A program made the position numbers and the translations under genes. Of a stretch of DNA of 64,000 bases, positions 1 to 12,409 are shown piece after piece. The notes under the pieces are model-generated. The model was not told the origin of the DNA. It did not search any database and saw only the letters and a list, made by a program, of their open reading frames with translations. Every line of letters begins with the position of its first letter. Position 1 is the first letter of the stretch. Origin of the DNA: Lepidodermella squamata (taxonomy: Eukaryota; Gastrotricha); the NCBI GenBank assembly GCA_047495785.1, contig JBLDXI010000026.1:1054001-1118000 (forward strand), read 5' to 3'.

Positions 1-230
1 TTTTTTATCTGGAGCCACTATAAGAATTCAATTTCTGAAGCTCAGCTATAAAATCAGGAAGTTGTCGGAATATTACAAAAATAAATATTAAGAATATTTC
101 AATATCGAGAATAATCGTAAATAAAAAATAAAATCGAAATTATTATCAGTTTTTAAATTATTTTTTGTTTTATTGGTTCTAATTTTCATTTTTCACAAAA
201 TTCTACTGATTTCTTGAAATTAAAACATAG

Positions 231-973
231 GGCCGAAGGCGCAGTAAAGCTGTTGCTCATCGTCAAAGTCTTAGCTCGAATCGAATCGAAGAAATTATAA
301 CGTCCAATTCATCTCAATCAGACCTCTCAGCCGAACTGGCCCAGAGCCTCATTCACAAATCAGCCTCCCTACCACTCGGTCATTTCACCAAATTTCGAAG
401 ATCACCTTACAGCGTTCACTTCGATCTTGAGTCTATAAGCATCAAACACGCCCGATTAGCAGCGATCGCTCAAGAGGTCGATTCAAATTCTACGATCGTC
501 ATATTTTCCGCATTTTTCACCGGATTTTTCTTAATTTTGGTGGTTGCCTATCTTCACGTTATGAGCATCGGCGATACAGGAACAAACATACTTTGCGCTG
601 CTTGGCTTTCGATTGGAGTTTTGTTGTTATCGATTCACTTAATATCTTCGATCGTTCTCGATTCAGCGGCAGATTCAGTTAAAAGTGCTATCAATTCTTC
701 ATTAATAAGGCGATTCAAGGCAGTAAAATCGAACCCCGACATGTTTAGCATCATCTCGGCTCGAATCCAATCGCAGCAAATTTGTCTAACCCTGTTAAGA
801 CTTTGCCGGCTGCGAAAGGAAGCTGTGATTACGGTAAAAATTTTCAAAAATGCCCCGCAATTATATCACCGTTTTTGTTTTTATAGATTATCGCATTTCT
901 TTTGACCTACTTTTTAGTTTTGGTCGATTACTCATCAGCAGAACGCGAACGGCATGAAGCTATGATTGTTTAA
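231..973 (+). CDS. Gustatory-receptor-like 7TM chemoreceptor, 3' part
   Basis: Partial gene; its 5' part lies off the window. Exons are 231-833 and 887-973. The first begins after an acceptor ending at 230 (the in-frame TAG at 228-230 is intronic) and the second after TTTTTATAG. The last exon encodes a hydrophobic helix with the motif TYFLVLVDY, in the place of the TYxxxxxQ signature that ends insect gustatory receptors. The protein aligns with the neighbouring gene at 3344-5966: KSASLP against KSISLP, then paired helices, and the same last intron position. This gene has an extra intron before residue 1 of the visible part. The family forms ligand- or light-gated sensory receptors in the plasma membrane. 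The assignment rests on helix pattern and the C-terminal motif, so the ligand is unknown. Confidence 0.7.
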
Positions 974-2730
974 ATTACGTCATGCGCGCGGGAAAAATTG
1001 CCATATCCATACCCGGCCGTAAATACCGGCCAATAATTTGAAAAATACCGCTTTCAAAATTCCTTAGAGGTCAAATGAGCGATTATCCACTGGGGTCGTC
1101 GTTTTGCCAGGACATCTTTTCGACGGGTCAAGTTCACAGCATGAAGCCAAGTCCACACACAAAACTGAATGCATCGTGAAAATTATTGGCGACCATTTTT
1201 TACAGTGGCTCATATCAATATTCATATAGCTAATAATGAGATAAGCACGGCTTTATACCATTAGTTAACGGCCTTGGCACTTCACGAATAAGCTCAAAAT
1301 TTGCGAATGGGATCGTCAGGCTCTCTAATGATTAAATAAACAATACAAATTGAAAATGTGTGAGTGGCACAGAATCGAACCCAGCAAATCATGTTTTCAC
1401 GCGAAAACCAGTAAAACCTGCAGTGCAAAAAGTAAAAATTAAACAAGGGAACAGATTGCGGCTTTCGAAAGAGCGCGGTCGATTACCCCTCCGCTGTAGC
1501 ATTGGTGGGTGGCATTTTATACAGGTAATTTCGATATTCCGAGATAATATCTCAAAGTTGGAAAAATACGTTTTATCTTCGTTTATCTCGAAAAGTCGTT
1601 TTGTTGACGTAGCACTTTTTTCTGCGCGCATGACGAAATACCATCGATTAAAACTCAGTCATAATTCGGCTAAACTATCATCGATATTTGTGTACCACGG
1701 AAATGAAAATATTAATAAAATGAAAAAAAAACAGATTTTTGACCCCGTTTCACCTCGAGCGTCCCATATCACTCACATTTTCATATCAGAATTCGCACAA
1801 TTTATGATTTTTCTCGAGAAATCGCTCATCTTTCATCGGTCGACTACAACATAGGTAACAGGTTTGCGGAGAGTTTTTTGGGGTTCCATAGGAAATATAT
1901 GCGTTATAAGAAAACTATAATGTGGATAATGTTACCATTTGCTGTCCATTAATCACCATTATCGCTTCTGATTTGCGAAAAATTGCTCAATGATCGTCGT
2001 AAAAAATTGGCGTATTCTCCCAATGATTTTAATCATTATCTTTGATTGTTTATACTCTCATGCGATGTGTTATGTATAAATTTGTTTTACCAGTACGCGG
2101 TATTCGCTGCCCAGGTACACGTGAAAAAGCGCGTGAGAAGACTCGGCATCCGAGTAAATGTTAGCTATTTGATCGATGGCAGTCAGTTTTATAGCATTTC
2201 GCAATATGTAAATGCCGTGCCGAGCTGTAAAAGCCGGTCGGATATCGTATCAAGACCATCATAGCTGCGATCGCTTCAAACTTGTTGGCTTCGATAGTTA
2301 TATCCATAGAAACGGGTTTAAAAACTTGAAAGCTCTTCAAATTTCCAATAAAAACTCGAGTTGGTCGATAAATAAATTTTATGAGAAAATGTCGGCCTGA
2401 TTTTTCAACCCAAAGATAAATTCTCTGTATTTTTTCCATGATTTTTTCATTTATAGGATAGATGTATATTAGGACTAAAAATTAATACAAATTTGGAAAT
2501 AATTCAAAGTTTTTAAATATTTTTTTAATTATTCGAAAAATTTGAAATTTACTTGGAACAAAAATTATTCGAAGTTGAATTTGAATGAGTCCGCATTTTT
2601 TTATAATCGTACTTCAACGGCTTTCCTATTATGTAAAATATGAAATATTCTAATTTTGGGAAAATCTTTCATTTTCATTTCAATTTCAATTAATTCAATA
2701 CCTAACCATTTTATTCGTTTTTTAACTGGT
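974..2730. other. Intergenic region without recognisable genes
   Basis: AT-rich sequence between the two chemoreceptor genes. Open frames here, including one of 164 codons at 1360-1854, have no recognisable domain, composition or splice context. On the minus strand, around 1365-1400, there is a short tRNA T-loop-like stretch without the rest of a tRNA. Confidence 0.5.
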
Positions 2731-2731
2731 T

Positions 2732-2789
2732 GGGGTTAGGGTTAGGGTTAGGGTTATGTTAGGGTTAGGTTAGGGTTAGGTTAGGGTTG
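2732..2789 (+). repeat. Interstitial telomere-like tract, TTAGGG/TTAGG
   Basis: About 58 bases of TTAGGG units mixed with TTAGG units and one TTATG variant, flanked by ordinary AT-rich sequence. It is internal to the window, so it is an interstitial tract rather than a chromosome end. The mixture of 5- and 6-base units points to decay or to repair-time insertion. Confidence 0.85.
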
Positions 2790-2879
2790 AAGACTGGGTC
2801 TTCGAATTGGGGATTTGGAACTGTTTGGAATAATTTGGTACGGAATTCAATAATTTGGTAATGATTTCACTATATCCCT

Positions 2880-3240
2880 CTACTTTTCAGAATTAGTAGG
2901 AATATCTCTACGAGAAGACAACATGGCCTTCAAAAATTTGCTGGCAAATCCAGGAGTCTTCCCATATTTTCATATAAAGTTCGATCTAAGGTTCGGGACC
3001 TTCTAGGTTTCCTGAGCTTTCCAACCCCAATTTCATGTTTTTGCCCTCAAGTTTGATTAGTCCAAAATCTCTCGGCCTTAAGATATGATTCCTACTCAGT
3101 TTGAAAAGCAGAATGTTGTAACCAAAAAATTTCGAATTTTACGAAAATCGGAAAGCCGTTCAAGTATGAATATAAAACAACGCGTCCTTAATCAAGTAAT
3201 ATCCACTCCGTATTTTAAATCGCCTGAAGTAAGATAAAAA
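2880..3240. repeat. Dispersed foldback repeat, family R1, copy 1
   Basis: Shares long stretches with 23595-23880 and 47268-47735, including wording such as ATCTAAGGTTC, GACCTT and GAGCTTTCCAACCC, and ends in a block containing CGGAAAGCCGTTCAAGTA. In the third copy the unit is clearly palindromic. Likely a non-autonomous foldback element. Confidence 0.7.
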
Positions 3241-3343
3241 AGACATCTGTCCAATAAATAAACAATTCATGCGTAAAATTAGCTGTACAAGTATCAATAT
3301 TTTATTAGGTTCATTATAATTTATTAGCCATACATATATAAAA

Positions 3344-5966
3344 ATGGCCGGCTCTTTTGCCCCTCTCACATTTTCCCTCAAGCTATGCGGGCTTTACCCT
3401 AACACTTTGGCTTCAACATCAGCCAAGACGGTGGATTCGATCGATGTAGAGCGAGCCCATGTTCATCGCCTCAAGACAGACCCGTATTTTCCGGCTCAAT
3501 CAAAGCCATTTATTCCCCCAAGTACAAAATCATTGCTGGGAATCCTCTACGCAACAAGTCTGCTGATTCTGTCATGGTTCAACGCCCTTCGATATTTCAC
3601 AATTTTCACTGCCCTTCGATCGACAAAGCCTGATTATCGGTTCACCGATGTCGTCTACTGCCTGGTTATCTGCTTCTTCTACACCCAAGCTGCCGTAGTT
3701 AGGACGGTCCTATTTTCCGGCTGTTTGACAGGCAAGTGGCAAAAGATTGTCGCAGCCATCAGCCGGATAAATGATCGGCACAATGCGGAAAAAACTACGA
3801 GAAAAATTCGCGTTATAACGGCTATTTGCTGGCTGCTTTATGTGAATAATACGACGGTGTTACTGCTTGGGGTTTATTTCATGAAGGAAACATTCGGTTA
3901 CATGGCCACTCCGCTTCACATGCCGAGCGCGAATTTCGACGATCTTTGGCTCCTAGCTGCATTCATGGTCTACTTTCTCTGTAAGTTTGAATAAGGGTTT
4001 AATAATTTTTGACAAAACCATTTTTTCGAGATTTAATAAAATTAAAAAATTAACTCAGAAATACTCAAGATAAAAGTGTGTCGAGCGATCCCCCATTCAT
4101 CTCTAAATTTGGGTGGTTTTACGAATTTTACCTGATTTTTGGTGATCAACAATATTTTTGAATGAATTTGACAATTAGCGAGTAATTTGGAATTTTGAAC
4201 GCTCATTTGCTTGTTCAGACGGGATGGTATTTTGAGTTTTCAGTTTTAATCGACGTTTGGGTCGAATTTTGAAAAAAATCGTGAACAGATGGCGCACAAA
4301 AATTGAGAAAAAAACTTCTTTGCGTAGCGCATCGCGCCCTAAATTCGGCCACCTTTTGGGTTTCCCTACTTTGCCAGTCAGGTGAATTGGCAAATACCGA
4401 ATTACAGAGGAGCTCTTGGGCTATCGAATGGCGGTTGCTCAATTCCGGGCCCATCGTAGTTTCGTCCGGCCCGCGCTCGTCGGTTGCGCAATTGCGCAAT
4501 TTTCATCAAATTCAGAGCCGCGCGCGCTAATGTCAAAAGCCTAGTTTAGATTTTTTAGGCGGTTTTTATACCAAAAAATAATTCAGTCAATTCTCTATCG
4601 ATTGAATATGGGGTTCTCGCGCGAAAAAATTAAAATAAAAAAGTTTTACGCGCACCTTAGATTTTGAGCTCAATTTTATGAGCGCGCGCACTCGCTTCTC
4701 AAAATTAAAGGCGCGCGGAAACCTTCTTTGTTTAATTTTTCGCGCAAGAAACCAATATTCAATCGATAGAGAATTGTCTGAATTATTTTTCGGTATAGAA
4801 ACCGCCGAGATATTCAAAATTAGCCCTTTGACATCAGCGCGCGCGGCTCTGAATTTGATGAAAATTTCGACTTGGCGTTTTGCGCCAAGTCCACTTTTAC
4901 CCTCCAATTGCGAAACCGACGAGCGCGGGCCGGACGAAACTACGATGGGCCCGGAATTGAGCATGGCGGTTTCCGCAAGTCCGGACGATTTTACCTTGAT
5001 TTATAGCTAATTTTGTTGTCAAATTTTGTTCAAATTTTGTTTTGAATTTTCTTTATTTTCCGTCAGCCCTAATTTCCGACGCCGCCTCAGTTTTTGGTCA
5101 TCTTTTCCTGATTTCTCTCACCGTTGTTCACGCGGGTAATTTTCGCCGATTAGTCGCGAATGACCACGGAACAGACAAATTCGATCAAGTCGTGAAATCA
5201 CTCGAAGATGAGGAAGACGAAGCCCACAAACCACTTCAAGGAAATCGAATCAAATTGCATGATGATACCGATGAAAATAACTCACTTCTGAATGGAAAGC
5301 CGCCGTCTCATCGCATTCGAAAATCAATTTCCCTACCTGAAAACGGCGTCGCTGATTTGAAAGCCCGGATCGACATTCCAGATGACATTCAAGCGCCGCC
5401 TTTCAACGCTGAAAAGTTCCGATCTAGCCACCTTAAACTAGTCGTAATAGCTCGCGAGTTGGATAAAGCCGCGATGTTGGCTGTTTTCGCGGCAACTTCC
5501 TGCGGGTTCCTCTGCGTTCTCATCATCGCCTATCAGGTCACCCTTGGACAAGGCGACATGGCGTCCAAGATCATCTGGGTTGTTTGGGTGGTATTCGGCT
5601 TCTACCTCCTGCTAGCCCATTTAGTCACATCGGCAATTCTTGGCGCAGCTTCGGAGAGTGTTGAAACTGAACTGTATCACCTGCTGCCGAAACAAGTGCC
5701 GTGTTTCAAGCCGAGTGCCATGCAGTTGACGGTGTTGCTGAGCCAGGTTTCGACGCAGAAAGTTCATCTCACCCTGCTTGGCCTCATGAACCTGAGCCGG
5801 GAATGCATAATTGCGGTGAGATGATTTTTCATTAAATTTTGTGATTTTAATTCAGTATTTTTATCATCAGCTCTTTGCCGCGCTGTTGACTTATTTCCTA
5901 ATTCTTGTCGATTATACAGCGGGGGAGAATCAGCGAAATGCTACAATGACGACTGCGAAGTATTAG
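3344..5966 (+). CDS. Gustatory-receptor-like 7TM chemoreceptor
   Basis: Three exons, 3344-3980, 5067-5815 and 5871-5966, join in phase to 493 residues, close to the usual 400-500 of gustatory receptors. The start is the first ATG of exon 1. Helices lie in residues about 70-210 (exon 1) and 210-460 (exon 2), with a charged acidic loop rich in E and D between them. The final exon gives a helix containing TYFLILVDY near the C-terminus, as in the family signature. The donor of intron 1 is GTAAGT and the acceptor CGTCAG. Intron 1 is 1,086 bases because a foldback transposon with a 9-base target duplication sits in it (4437-4962). The neighbour at 231-973 is a paralogue. Expected to be a plasma-membrane sensory receptor; ligand unknown. 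Confidence 0.8.
4437..4962. mobile_element. Foldback DNA transposon (MULE-like), in intron 1
   Basis: Two inverted arms of about 230 bases meet near 4670. The outer ends read GCTCAATTCCGGGCCCATCG on the left and its reverse complement on the right. The element is flanked on both sides by the same nine bases, ATGGCGGTT (4428-4436 and 4963-4971), a target-site duplication. Long inverted repeats with a 9-base duplication fit Mutator-like elements. No transposase frame is present, so it is non-autonomous. Confidence 0.85.
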
Positions 5967-6117
5967 CCTATTTTTGATGGTGAACATATTGTCTAGCGTG
6001 ATGTATTTCTGTTGAAAAATAAACACAATTTATGATGCCGTACTGCCCGAAATATTGGGCCTGTCCATTATTTTTTTCAAAACAAGTCGAAACCCCGTCT
6101 TATATTTGAGACCGCCC

Positions 6118-6382
6118 TTTATTTGAGGCCTGACCTTTATTATTTCGAACCCTTCTCAACTCATCACATGTCGCTATACAACGCTTGCAGTCCCTATGAA
6201 TTGACCTCTGCTCGGTTTTTTCCCCAAGGAGAAGGCGATCATGATGCGATGGATGGATGGAATCCGAATTCCATTAAACTATTTCGAAATTTATTGGAAA
6301 TTTACCAAAATATATCATAAAATGATGATACCCGCGTGGGCGGCCTGACCATTATTTGAGGCCTGACCTTTATTATTTCGAA
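6118..6382. repeat. Direct repeat pair downstream of the receptor gene
   Basis: The same 31-base string, beginning TTATTTGAGGCCTGACC, occurs at about 6118-6148 and 6352-6382. No gene lies between them. Confidence 0.7.
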
Positions 6383-6509
6383 TGACCCTTGGATCCCGTC
6401 TTATATAATTCAGCTAGAAAAAATCCGCCGGCTTATTTCCGGCAGCCTCCAACTACAGAGAATTCAATCGACCTTGACAGTTTTTAAACTTTAATATTTT
6501 AGTGAGAAT

Positions 6510-6571
6510 AGCACTGAACTGCGTTGAGAGCACCAGTTCGCTATCGGGGGTTCAAATCCCTCAACATGCAA
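6510..6571 (+). other. tRNA-like fragment, degenerate
   Basis: Contains a T-arm-like GGGGTTCAAATCCC with the internal B-box word GGTTCAAATCC and, upstream, a D-arm-like GTTGAGAGCA. The space between them is too short to hold an anticodon arm and no acceptor stem closes. It is best read as a tRNA relic or the head of a tRNA-derived SINE. Confidence 0.35.
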
Positions 6572-7070
6572 TTTATTGTTTAATTTTTTAAATATGCTCA
6601 CAAATTTTATCTCGCTTTGATGTGAACTTTGACCCCAATCTGAATATTCACACTGAGCTGTCCGAAATTAGCCGGGTCAGTTACCCGTGAATACCTGTGC
6701 AGGGGAAGGTATATTTTTACCATGATTAACTCTAGGATATGCAGTTTTTCAAGGCGCATCTTTTGGCGCAAAGCGCGTCGCAAAATTCGTTCACCTCTCA
6801 AAATGAAGTCCGAAAAACAGGTTTTTGTCCGAAATAAGACCTCGTTACAGCAGTGTCTTTTATTGCCAAATAATTGAAAAACAAAATCATGATGAATTAG
6901 AATGCGAGCGAAGCGGGGCAATTTTTTCCCGTTATGCCTATGAAATCACGAAAATGAAAATTATTTCAGCTGCTATTTTGTTTTAAAGGGTTTGTTGTTG
7001 TATTGTATGTTGCCATTTGACATTTCAAATTGACAATGACAATGATCGAATTTTAACCTCATTTTCACCG

Positions 7071-8425
7071 ATTTATTCCCGCGCCCCCGAAAAATTTTCC
7101 CCGAAAACGGATTAGCTGAAATATTTTCCCCGAAAAGAGTTGACCCGAAACAGTTTCCCCGAAAACAGTGAGGGCGACTGAGTTGTGTTGAAACAGCGGT
7201 TGAGTATAGCTTTTTCCGGAAACAGCGATGACACACGGCTTGTCCTTACAGACTATCGGTTGAAATCTTAGATGTTAACAGAAGGCGCGACGCACTTTAA
7301 CTCGCCACTTACTACTACATCGCTATTTGATATCAGTTAATAATTTGATACTAAGTTTTTGACTAACATGAAGACGACAAGGTCGAAAAAGCAGTCTCCT
7401 TTGGTAAGCCTTATACAACCCAAAGCTACAACCCAAAGGGCGCAAGCCTGCGAAGGCTAAGAAACATGTGGCTGCTACTCAACCTATTACGCCGCATTCG
7501 CCCGGTAATTGTAGCTGTTTAACGCATTTATATTAGCTTATTATTATATAACAGCGCCCGCAAAGAAATCAACGATGGTTAAACCAGCTAAGAAGTGCGA
7601 ACTTGATGTTGAAGAAGGCATCTTCAATGATGTCGCCGATAATCGGCGCGCAAGGTGGTCTTGAACTGTCTCACGCTTCGTTTGTAGATTAATATGTAAT
7701 AAAGATGAGGCTGTACGCAGCTTATTGAAAACCGATGTTTCGAACCACTTGAGCGGTCGGCGCGCAGCTTAAACAAGCTGATCGATAGCATCGGCCTTTA
7801 CTTACCCAAAATTAGCAAGGGAACACTTGAATAACTTTGATCATGATTTTTTAGCGTTAATAAAGATTTCTGTTGAAGCGATTTCAATTTATGATGCCAA
7901 TAAGAATAATACAAGAAAAATAGTATGTGATTGGTTTTCAATTTTCAAGTGTAGGTAGTAGGTAGGTCGTTCAAACATTCAAGATTAGGGTAAAAAATTA
8001 AAGCAATTACTCCAAATGTGTTAAAAATCAAGGTGAGCTCGGAAAATTCCAGGTAAAATCCTGGGGCTTCATATTTTTATCAAACGGCTACCTGTATTTT
8101 TTATTGCTTTATGAGCTCACCTTGAATTTCTAGAAATTCCGCAAAACAGGCCTGAACTTGACGCATGTTATGCGGGTGACCTTTGGACCCATAATTTGAG
8201 CTAATAACAGGGTAAATGACATTTAACGAAAATTAATGTCAACACAGGCCAAGTGTAACCTGTTTGTTCATTTTGCACAAAGAAGTGAGTTTTTGGCTTG
8301 CTCAGGCGCGTTTTGGGGAAACTTGTTTTTCGGGGAAACGTGTTTCGGTCACACAGCAATTTCGGGGAAATTATTTCGGCTAATCCGTTTTCGGGGAAAA
8401 CTTTTCGGGGAGATGGGAACGCACC
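7071..8425. mobile_element. Non-autonomous DNA transposon with ~100-base inverted ends
   Basis: The left end (7071-7180) and right end (about 8300-8425) are inverted copies built from repeated TTTTCCCCGAAAA-like words, sharing for example GAAAACGGATTAGC. The direct repeat TTTTCACCG flanks it at 7062-7070 and 8426-8434, consistent with a 9-base target duplication. The interior has a short ATG frame at 7369 and a possible small intron (7506-7552), but no transposase I recognise. Near 8030-8125 is a smaller inverted repeat, AAGGTGAGCTC facing GAGCTCACCTT. Confidence 0.7.
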
Positions 8426-8674
8426 TTTTCACCGGAATTAGTAACGCGGGAAGGAAATCCTGCAAAAAATCAGCACGAGCGTGGCGCGTAAAAAAGAAAT
8501 GGCACGCGTGTTTCCCTATAAATATCCCGTCAGAGGCAAGAGCCATCGCATGCTAAAATTACTATAAATTATTACCGCAGTTTTATCAAGTAATTCATTT
8601 TAAAATTTACCAATGCCATTTCAGTCTTGAAAGCTTTCAACTTGAATTTTTCGCAAATTTCGCCTAAATCAGCG

Positions 8675-11600
8675 ATGAAAGTACCGTTCACGATATTTGT
8701 CACGTTGTTTACGGTCGTTGATGTGGTGCGATGTAGCGAATGGGCTCGTTGCTTCTCGCAATTTGATGACAGATTTATTGATTGCCGCGAATTGCCTGAT
8801 GGCTGTCAGCGGTTACGCGAATATCAGGTGAGTCAATAAACTCATTTTAAATAGCATTATATTATCCTCCTGAATTGTTTCTCAGCTTGGAACATACTGG
8901 CCTGGCCAAACTGCCTGCTTGAAAGCGGTGGGTTTTATTAGGAGTTTTTTCAATTAATTTTAATTTTTAGAATGTTTTTCACAGACTGCTAGGCTGTGCT
9001 ACAGATTCGATAGTTATGCAGCGACTTGCCGACCGGGTAGCCCTGGCTGTGAAGATACTACAGAAATCATGGTTAGTGGGCATATCGGATTTTATTCCGA
9101 TTTAATAATCCGTCTGAAATTTGAATATCGGATTTTATTTAGTAGATATTTCAGGATTTACTGTGCTTATTCATCCAAAACTGCAAATGAGAAAATGGTA
9201 AAATTAGGACACTTCAAATAAGATTCAAACCCGGCATAATTCAGAAAAAGTTACCATCGGGTATTTCCGCGTTTTTTCATGTAAATTTAAAATTTCTTTG
9301 GCGAACCGAGCAATATGGAGATAAATTATTTTTTATTGGAATTCGTTTAATTTAATTTAATTATATATGAGCAATTTTATGTCTTCTTTTGTTTAGGTTT
9401 CCATTAGATTAAAATAATTCGGAATCCTTTTTACGCTTCAGATTGGCAACTCCTACAACGGTGTTTTCCCGTTTCGGACGAATTTGGCGAGTTGCAATAC
9501 TGAGCGAAATTCATTCCTGGTAAAATTGAAAATTGACTCACATATATTTTTACTTCAGGTTGAATACCATTCTTCGTATAACAGGCTCGCAAATTCGATG
9601 CCTGCTTTGATGCCACCAACAAATTTGTCACGTGCACTCCAAGCGAAGCATCGTGTCCAAGTAATTCGGTGAGAATTTAATGGTATTTATAATGTTGAAT
9701 ATTAATTTGCTGTTATTCCAGCTGAAACCCGCATCGGCATTTTCGTTTCCCAGCTTGGATGCATGCCTCGGAAATATTAGCAGTGAGCCAATGATTGATA
9801 GTTCGTTAACAAATATTTATCCTATTTTTCTCCAGCTGACCATGGTATCAATTATCATCTTGACTTCTTTTATTTCAGGCTTTTATGCCGACGCTGTCAA
9901 GCCACAAATCCGTTGCTTCAATGCCGCTACCCGGGAATTCAACGATTGCCGACCGAGCAGCTCTCGCTGTTTCGCCAATGAAACCGAGGAATACTCCACA
10001 GGGGTCTATCGAAATAGGGCCAACTGCTTATCTTGGGTAATTCAATGTTTTTCTCTCCAGCGGCGAGTTATGGGGTAAATTTGGACACCTCATTAGCATA
10101 TTCTTAATTGTCGGGATGCGTGCTGAACTTGAAACTTTTATGTCATCCAAACTCGATTCAAATTTTTTTCCTGCTATTTTTAGCTCAACGCATTTATTAT
10201 GTCTGAAATTGCCTCACGTGAGGCCCAAACTTTGAGGTCACCTGTACCGCGAATTCCCGTCGACAAAGGTCAAATTTTGTTTTGCCAGTCGAGAGCTCAT
10301 GGTGTCAGTTGCTCCTTGTAAAAATTTCAAGTTCAAGTCGAGATATATTCAGATTGACTGGGAATTAGAGAATTAGAGGGTCCCAAATTGACGTTTAGAG
10401 ACATCCTACCTTTTCAATTTTTGTTGAAGACGGGTAATTTTCATAATACCTCGTATTTGGTACCCTTGGAAAGCCCAAATCTCAAGGAATCTCGGGGGTT
10501 TTTTTCGATATTTTTATTAACCTTCCTGATCGAGCACAATTCAGCTGATAAGGCGTAGTGTCCAAAATTAACCAGCTTTACGGTAACCATATAATTCTCG
10601 TTTTTCAGCATGCAGTTATGTGCCAGATTCAGAATAGCAAAGGATGTTACAACATCTGCCCAGTAGGCTCAGCAATGGTTAGCAACAATAGCAAGAAATA
10701 TGGAAAAATTCTTATTTTTTCAATTGCTTCCAATATAGGTGAAGATGTATTCGAACTCGACGAAATTCGCCGAAAATTACGAAAGCTGCCTCGCTGATAC
10801 GAGTCCTTATTTTCTATCAAACCTGAGAGAAGGCGATTTCTTTGAGCAGTTGCAGCAGTGCAAAACTGAGGGCGGGCGGCTGGCGACATTTTCCTCGCTA
10901 GCTGATCTAACTTTGGCTTGGATCGGAATAAAAAATAAAATCAAAGGCCTCTCTCCATATATATTGGTTTATTCGCTGATTTCACATGGGAGGATGGAAG
11001 TTTCTATGACGTTAATTCAGTGGTGGGAACCGCAACCTTGCCCATAATCCTGATGGAAGCCAAAGGCGAATGTGAGTTATGGATACTTTTTTGCTTGGTA
11101 TAAGTATTCACGATAGGTTTGAGCGTATGCATGATTATGATTATGATTATGATTATGATTATGATTATGATTATGATGCTCTATTATGATTTTGGGCACC
11201 AGGTCAACAAAATACAGGGGAATGTGACAAACAAGGTACAACTTTGTAAAAAATTCCAGAAAATCAATTAAGGTGAATCTTTTGAAAATTTTTACACCGT
11301 TGGAATTTCCTTGTCCTGGGCATAATTTTCGTATTTTTTCCACTGCCTGATTCAGGCAATTTACCTGAGAAAAAGTCAGGTCTGCTGGGGGACAAGAAGA
11401 CAAAAAAAAACAAATTGTAAAAATCGCAGGTTTTTCACTGAATTTTTCAGAGTTTTCAGGGTCATTTGACCTTGACATCTATTAATTTTTTTATTTTAAA
11501 ATTTGTTTTAAAATTACCTGCATATCACAGTTCACCGTCTACCTGTTGGCATGCAGAAATTAATTAATTTTTGCCGCAATTAAACGCTAATGAATTTGAT

Positions 11601-12409
11601 GAGTTTTCAGTCACGTGACCGGTTTTAACGTCAAATAATATCAACTTTACCTAATTTCGTACCCATTACCTGAGCGTTTCGTCACACCTGGATTTTTTCT
11701 ATGGCATATAAAATTAGTAGAATTAAAATTAAATTCATTAAATTAAATTCAGCAGTGTGTTTTATTTCGAAATAGTAATATAAATTAACGCCGGCCACGG
11801 GTGGGCTCAGGGCGCATCCAAGAGAGAAAATTAGGATAAAGTCATCACTTGTTTTAGTCCCATGTTACTGTACATTCGCTTATAGGTATGAGTCTGTATC
11901 TTGGCCGGTATCAATATAGAAATTGTGGGGATGCGATCAATGGTCTTTGCGCCAATAATCAGGTAATCAGCATTGTTTCGAAAACATAATTCAATCGAAA
12001 CATATTTGTTCATAGTCAAGTGGCATACAAATGTCCACAGCTCTAGGTAACAGAACGACGCAGGCTAAAGCGTGCCGGAGTCTCGGAAAGACGCTGATTA
12101 AAATCGTTACTAAAGCAACATACGACGCGGCCACTTCGACTCTTGCACGTAATCCTGGGTATATCGGCGCAATGCGTCGAGATTTGGCCGCCTATCGCTG
12201 GGTATCAGGCGTGCCATTCAACAACTCGCAGTTTGATTTTCAAACAGCACCTAACAATACCATGCACTGTAAGGCGTAGACACTCGGCTTAACCTCGGAT
12301 CATTTCCTAATACTTTTCGCGTTTTTCAGGTGTCTATTTACGTGATGCCAAGATTATCCGCAGCGATTGTGGGAACTCTCGTAACGCCATTTGCGAGAAG
12401 GTTAAATAA
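8675..12409 (+). CDS. C-type lectin with Cys-rich repeats, copy A (frameshifted)
   Basis: First of three tandem 12-exon paralogues. Exons: 8675-8827, 8886-8927, 8985-9071, 9442-9519, 9585-9668, 9722-9782, 9879-10036, 10609-10677, 10739-11071, 11886-11962, 12016-12268, 12330-12409. A signal peptide (about residues 1-20) precedes three Cys-rich modules sharing a CFxxxxxxFxxCRxxxxxC core, then two C-type-lectin-like domains: the first with CKTEGGRLATF and FTWEDG, the second ending NAICEK. Exon 9 is 333 bases here but 319 in copies B and C, which keep phase. An extra AT in TATATATT near 10963 shifts the frame; removing two bases restores both phase and homology. So this is a recent pseudogene, or carries a sequence error. 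Otherwise a secreted carbohydrate- or pathogen-binding type of protein. Confidence 0.75.
11128..11177 (+). repeat. ATGATT hexanucleotide microsatellite
   Basis: About eight tandem GATTAT units in intron 9 of lectin copy A. Confidence 0.9.

Noticed and set aside
1360-1854. 164-codon open frame on +
   Set aside because: No domain, odd composition and no splice or homology support; overlaps repeats and a minus-strand tRNA-like T-loop with no complete tRNA.
4215-5010. Several ORFs sharing an ATDERGPDETTMG-like string on both strands
   Set aside because: They are the two arms of the foldback transposon in intron 1 read as protein.
6510-6571. Functional tRNA gene
   Set aside because: T-arm and B-box-like words are present but there is no room for an anticodon arm and no acceptor stem.
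11128-11177. CRISPR-like array
   Set aside because: Simple uninterrupted hexanucleotide repeat without spacers; the genome is eukaryotic.
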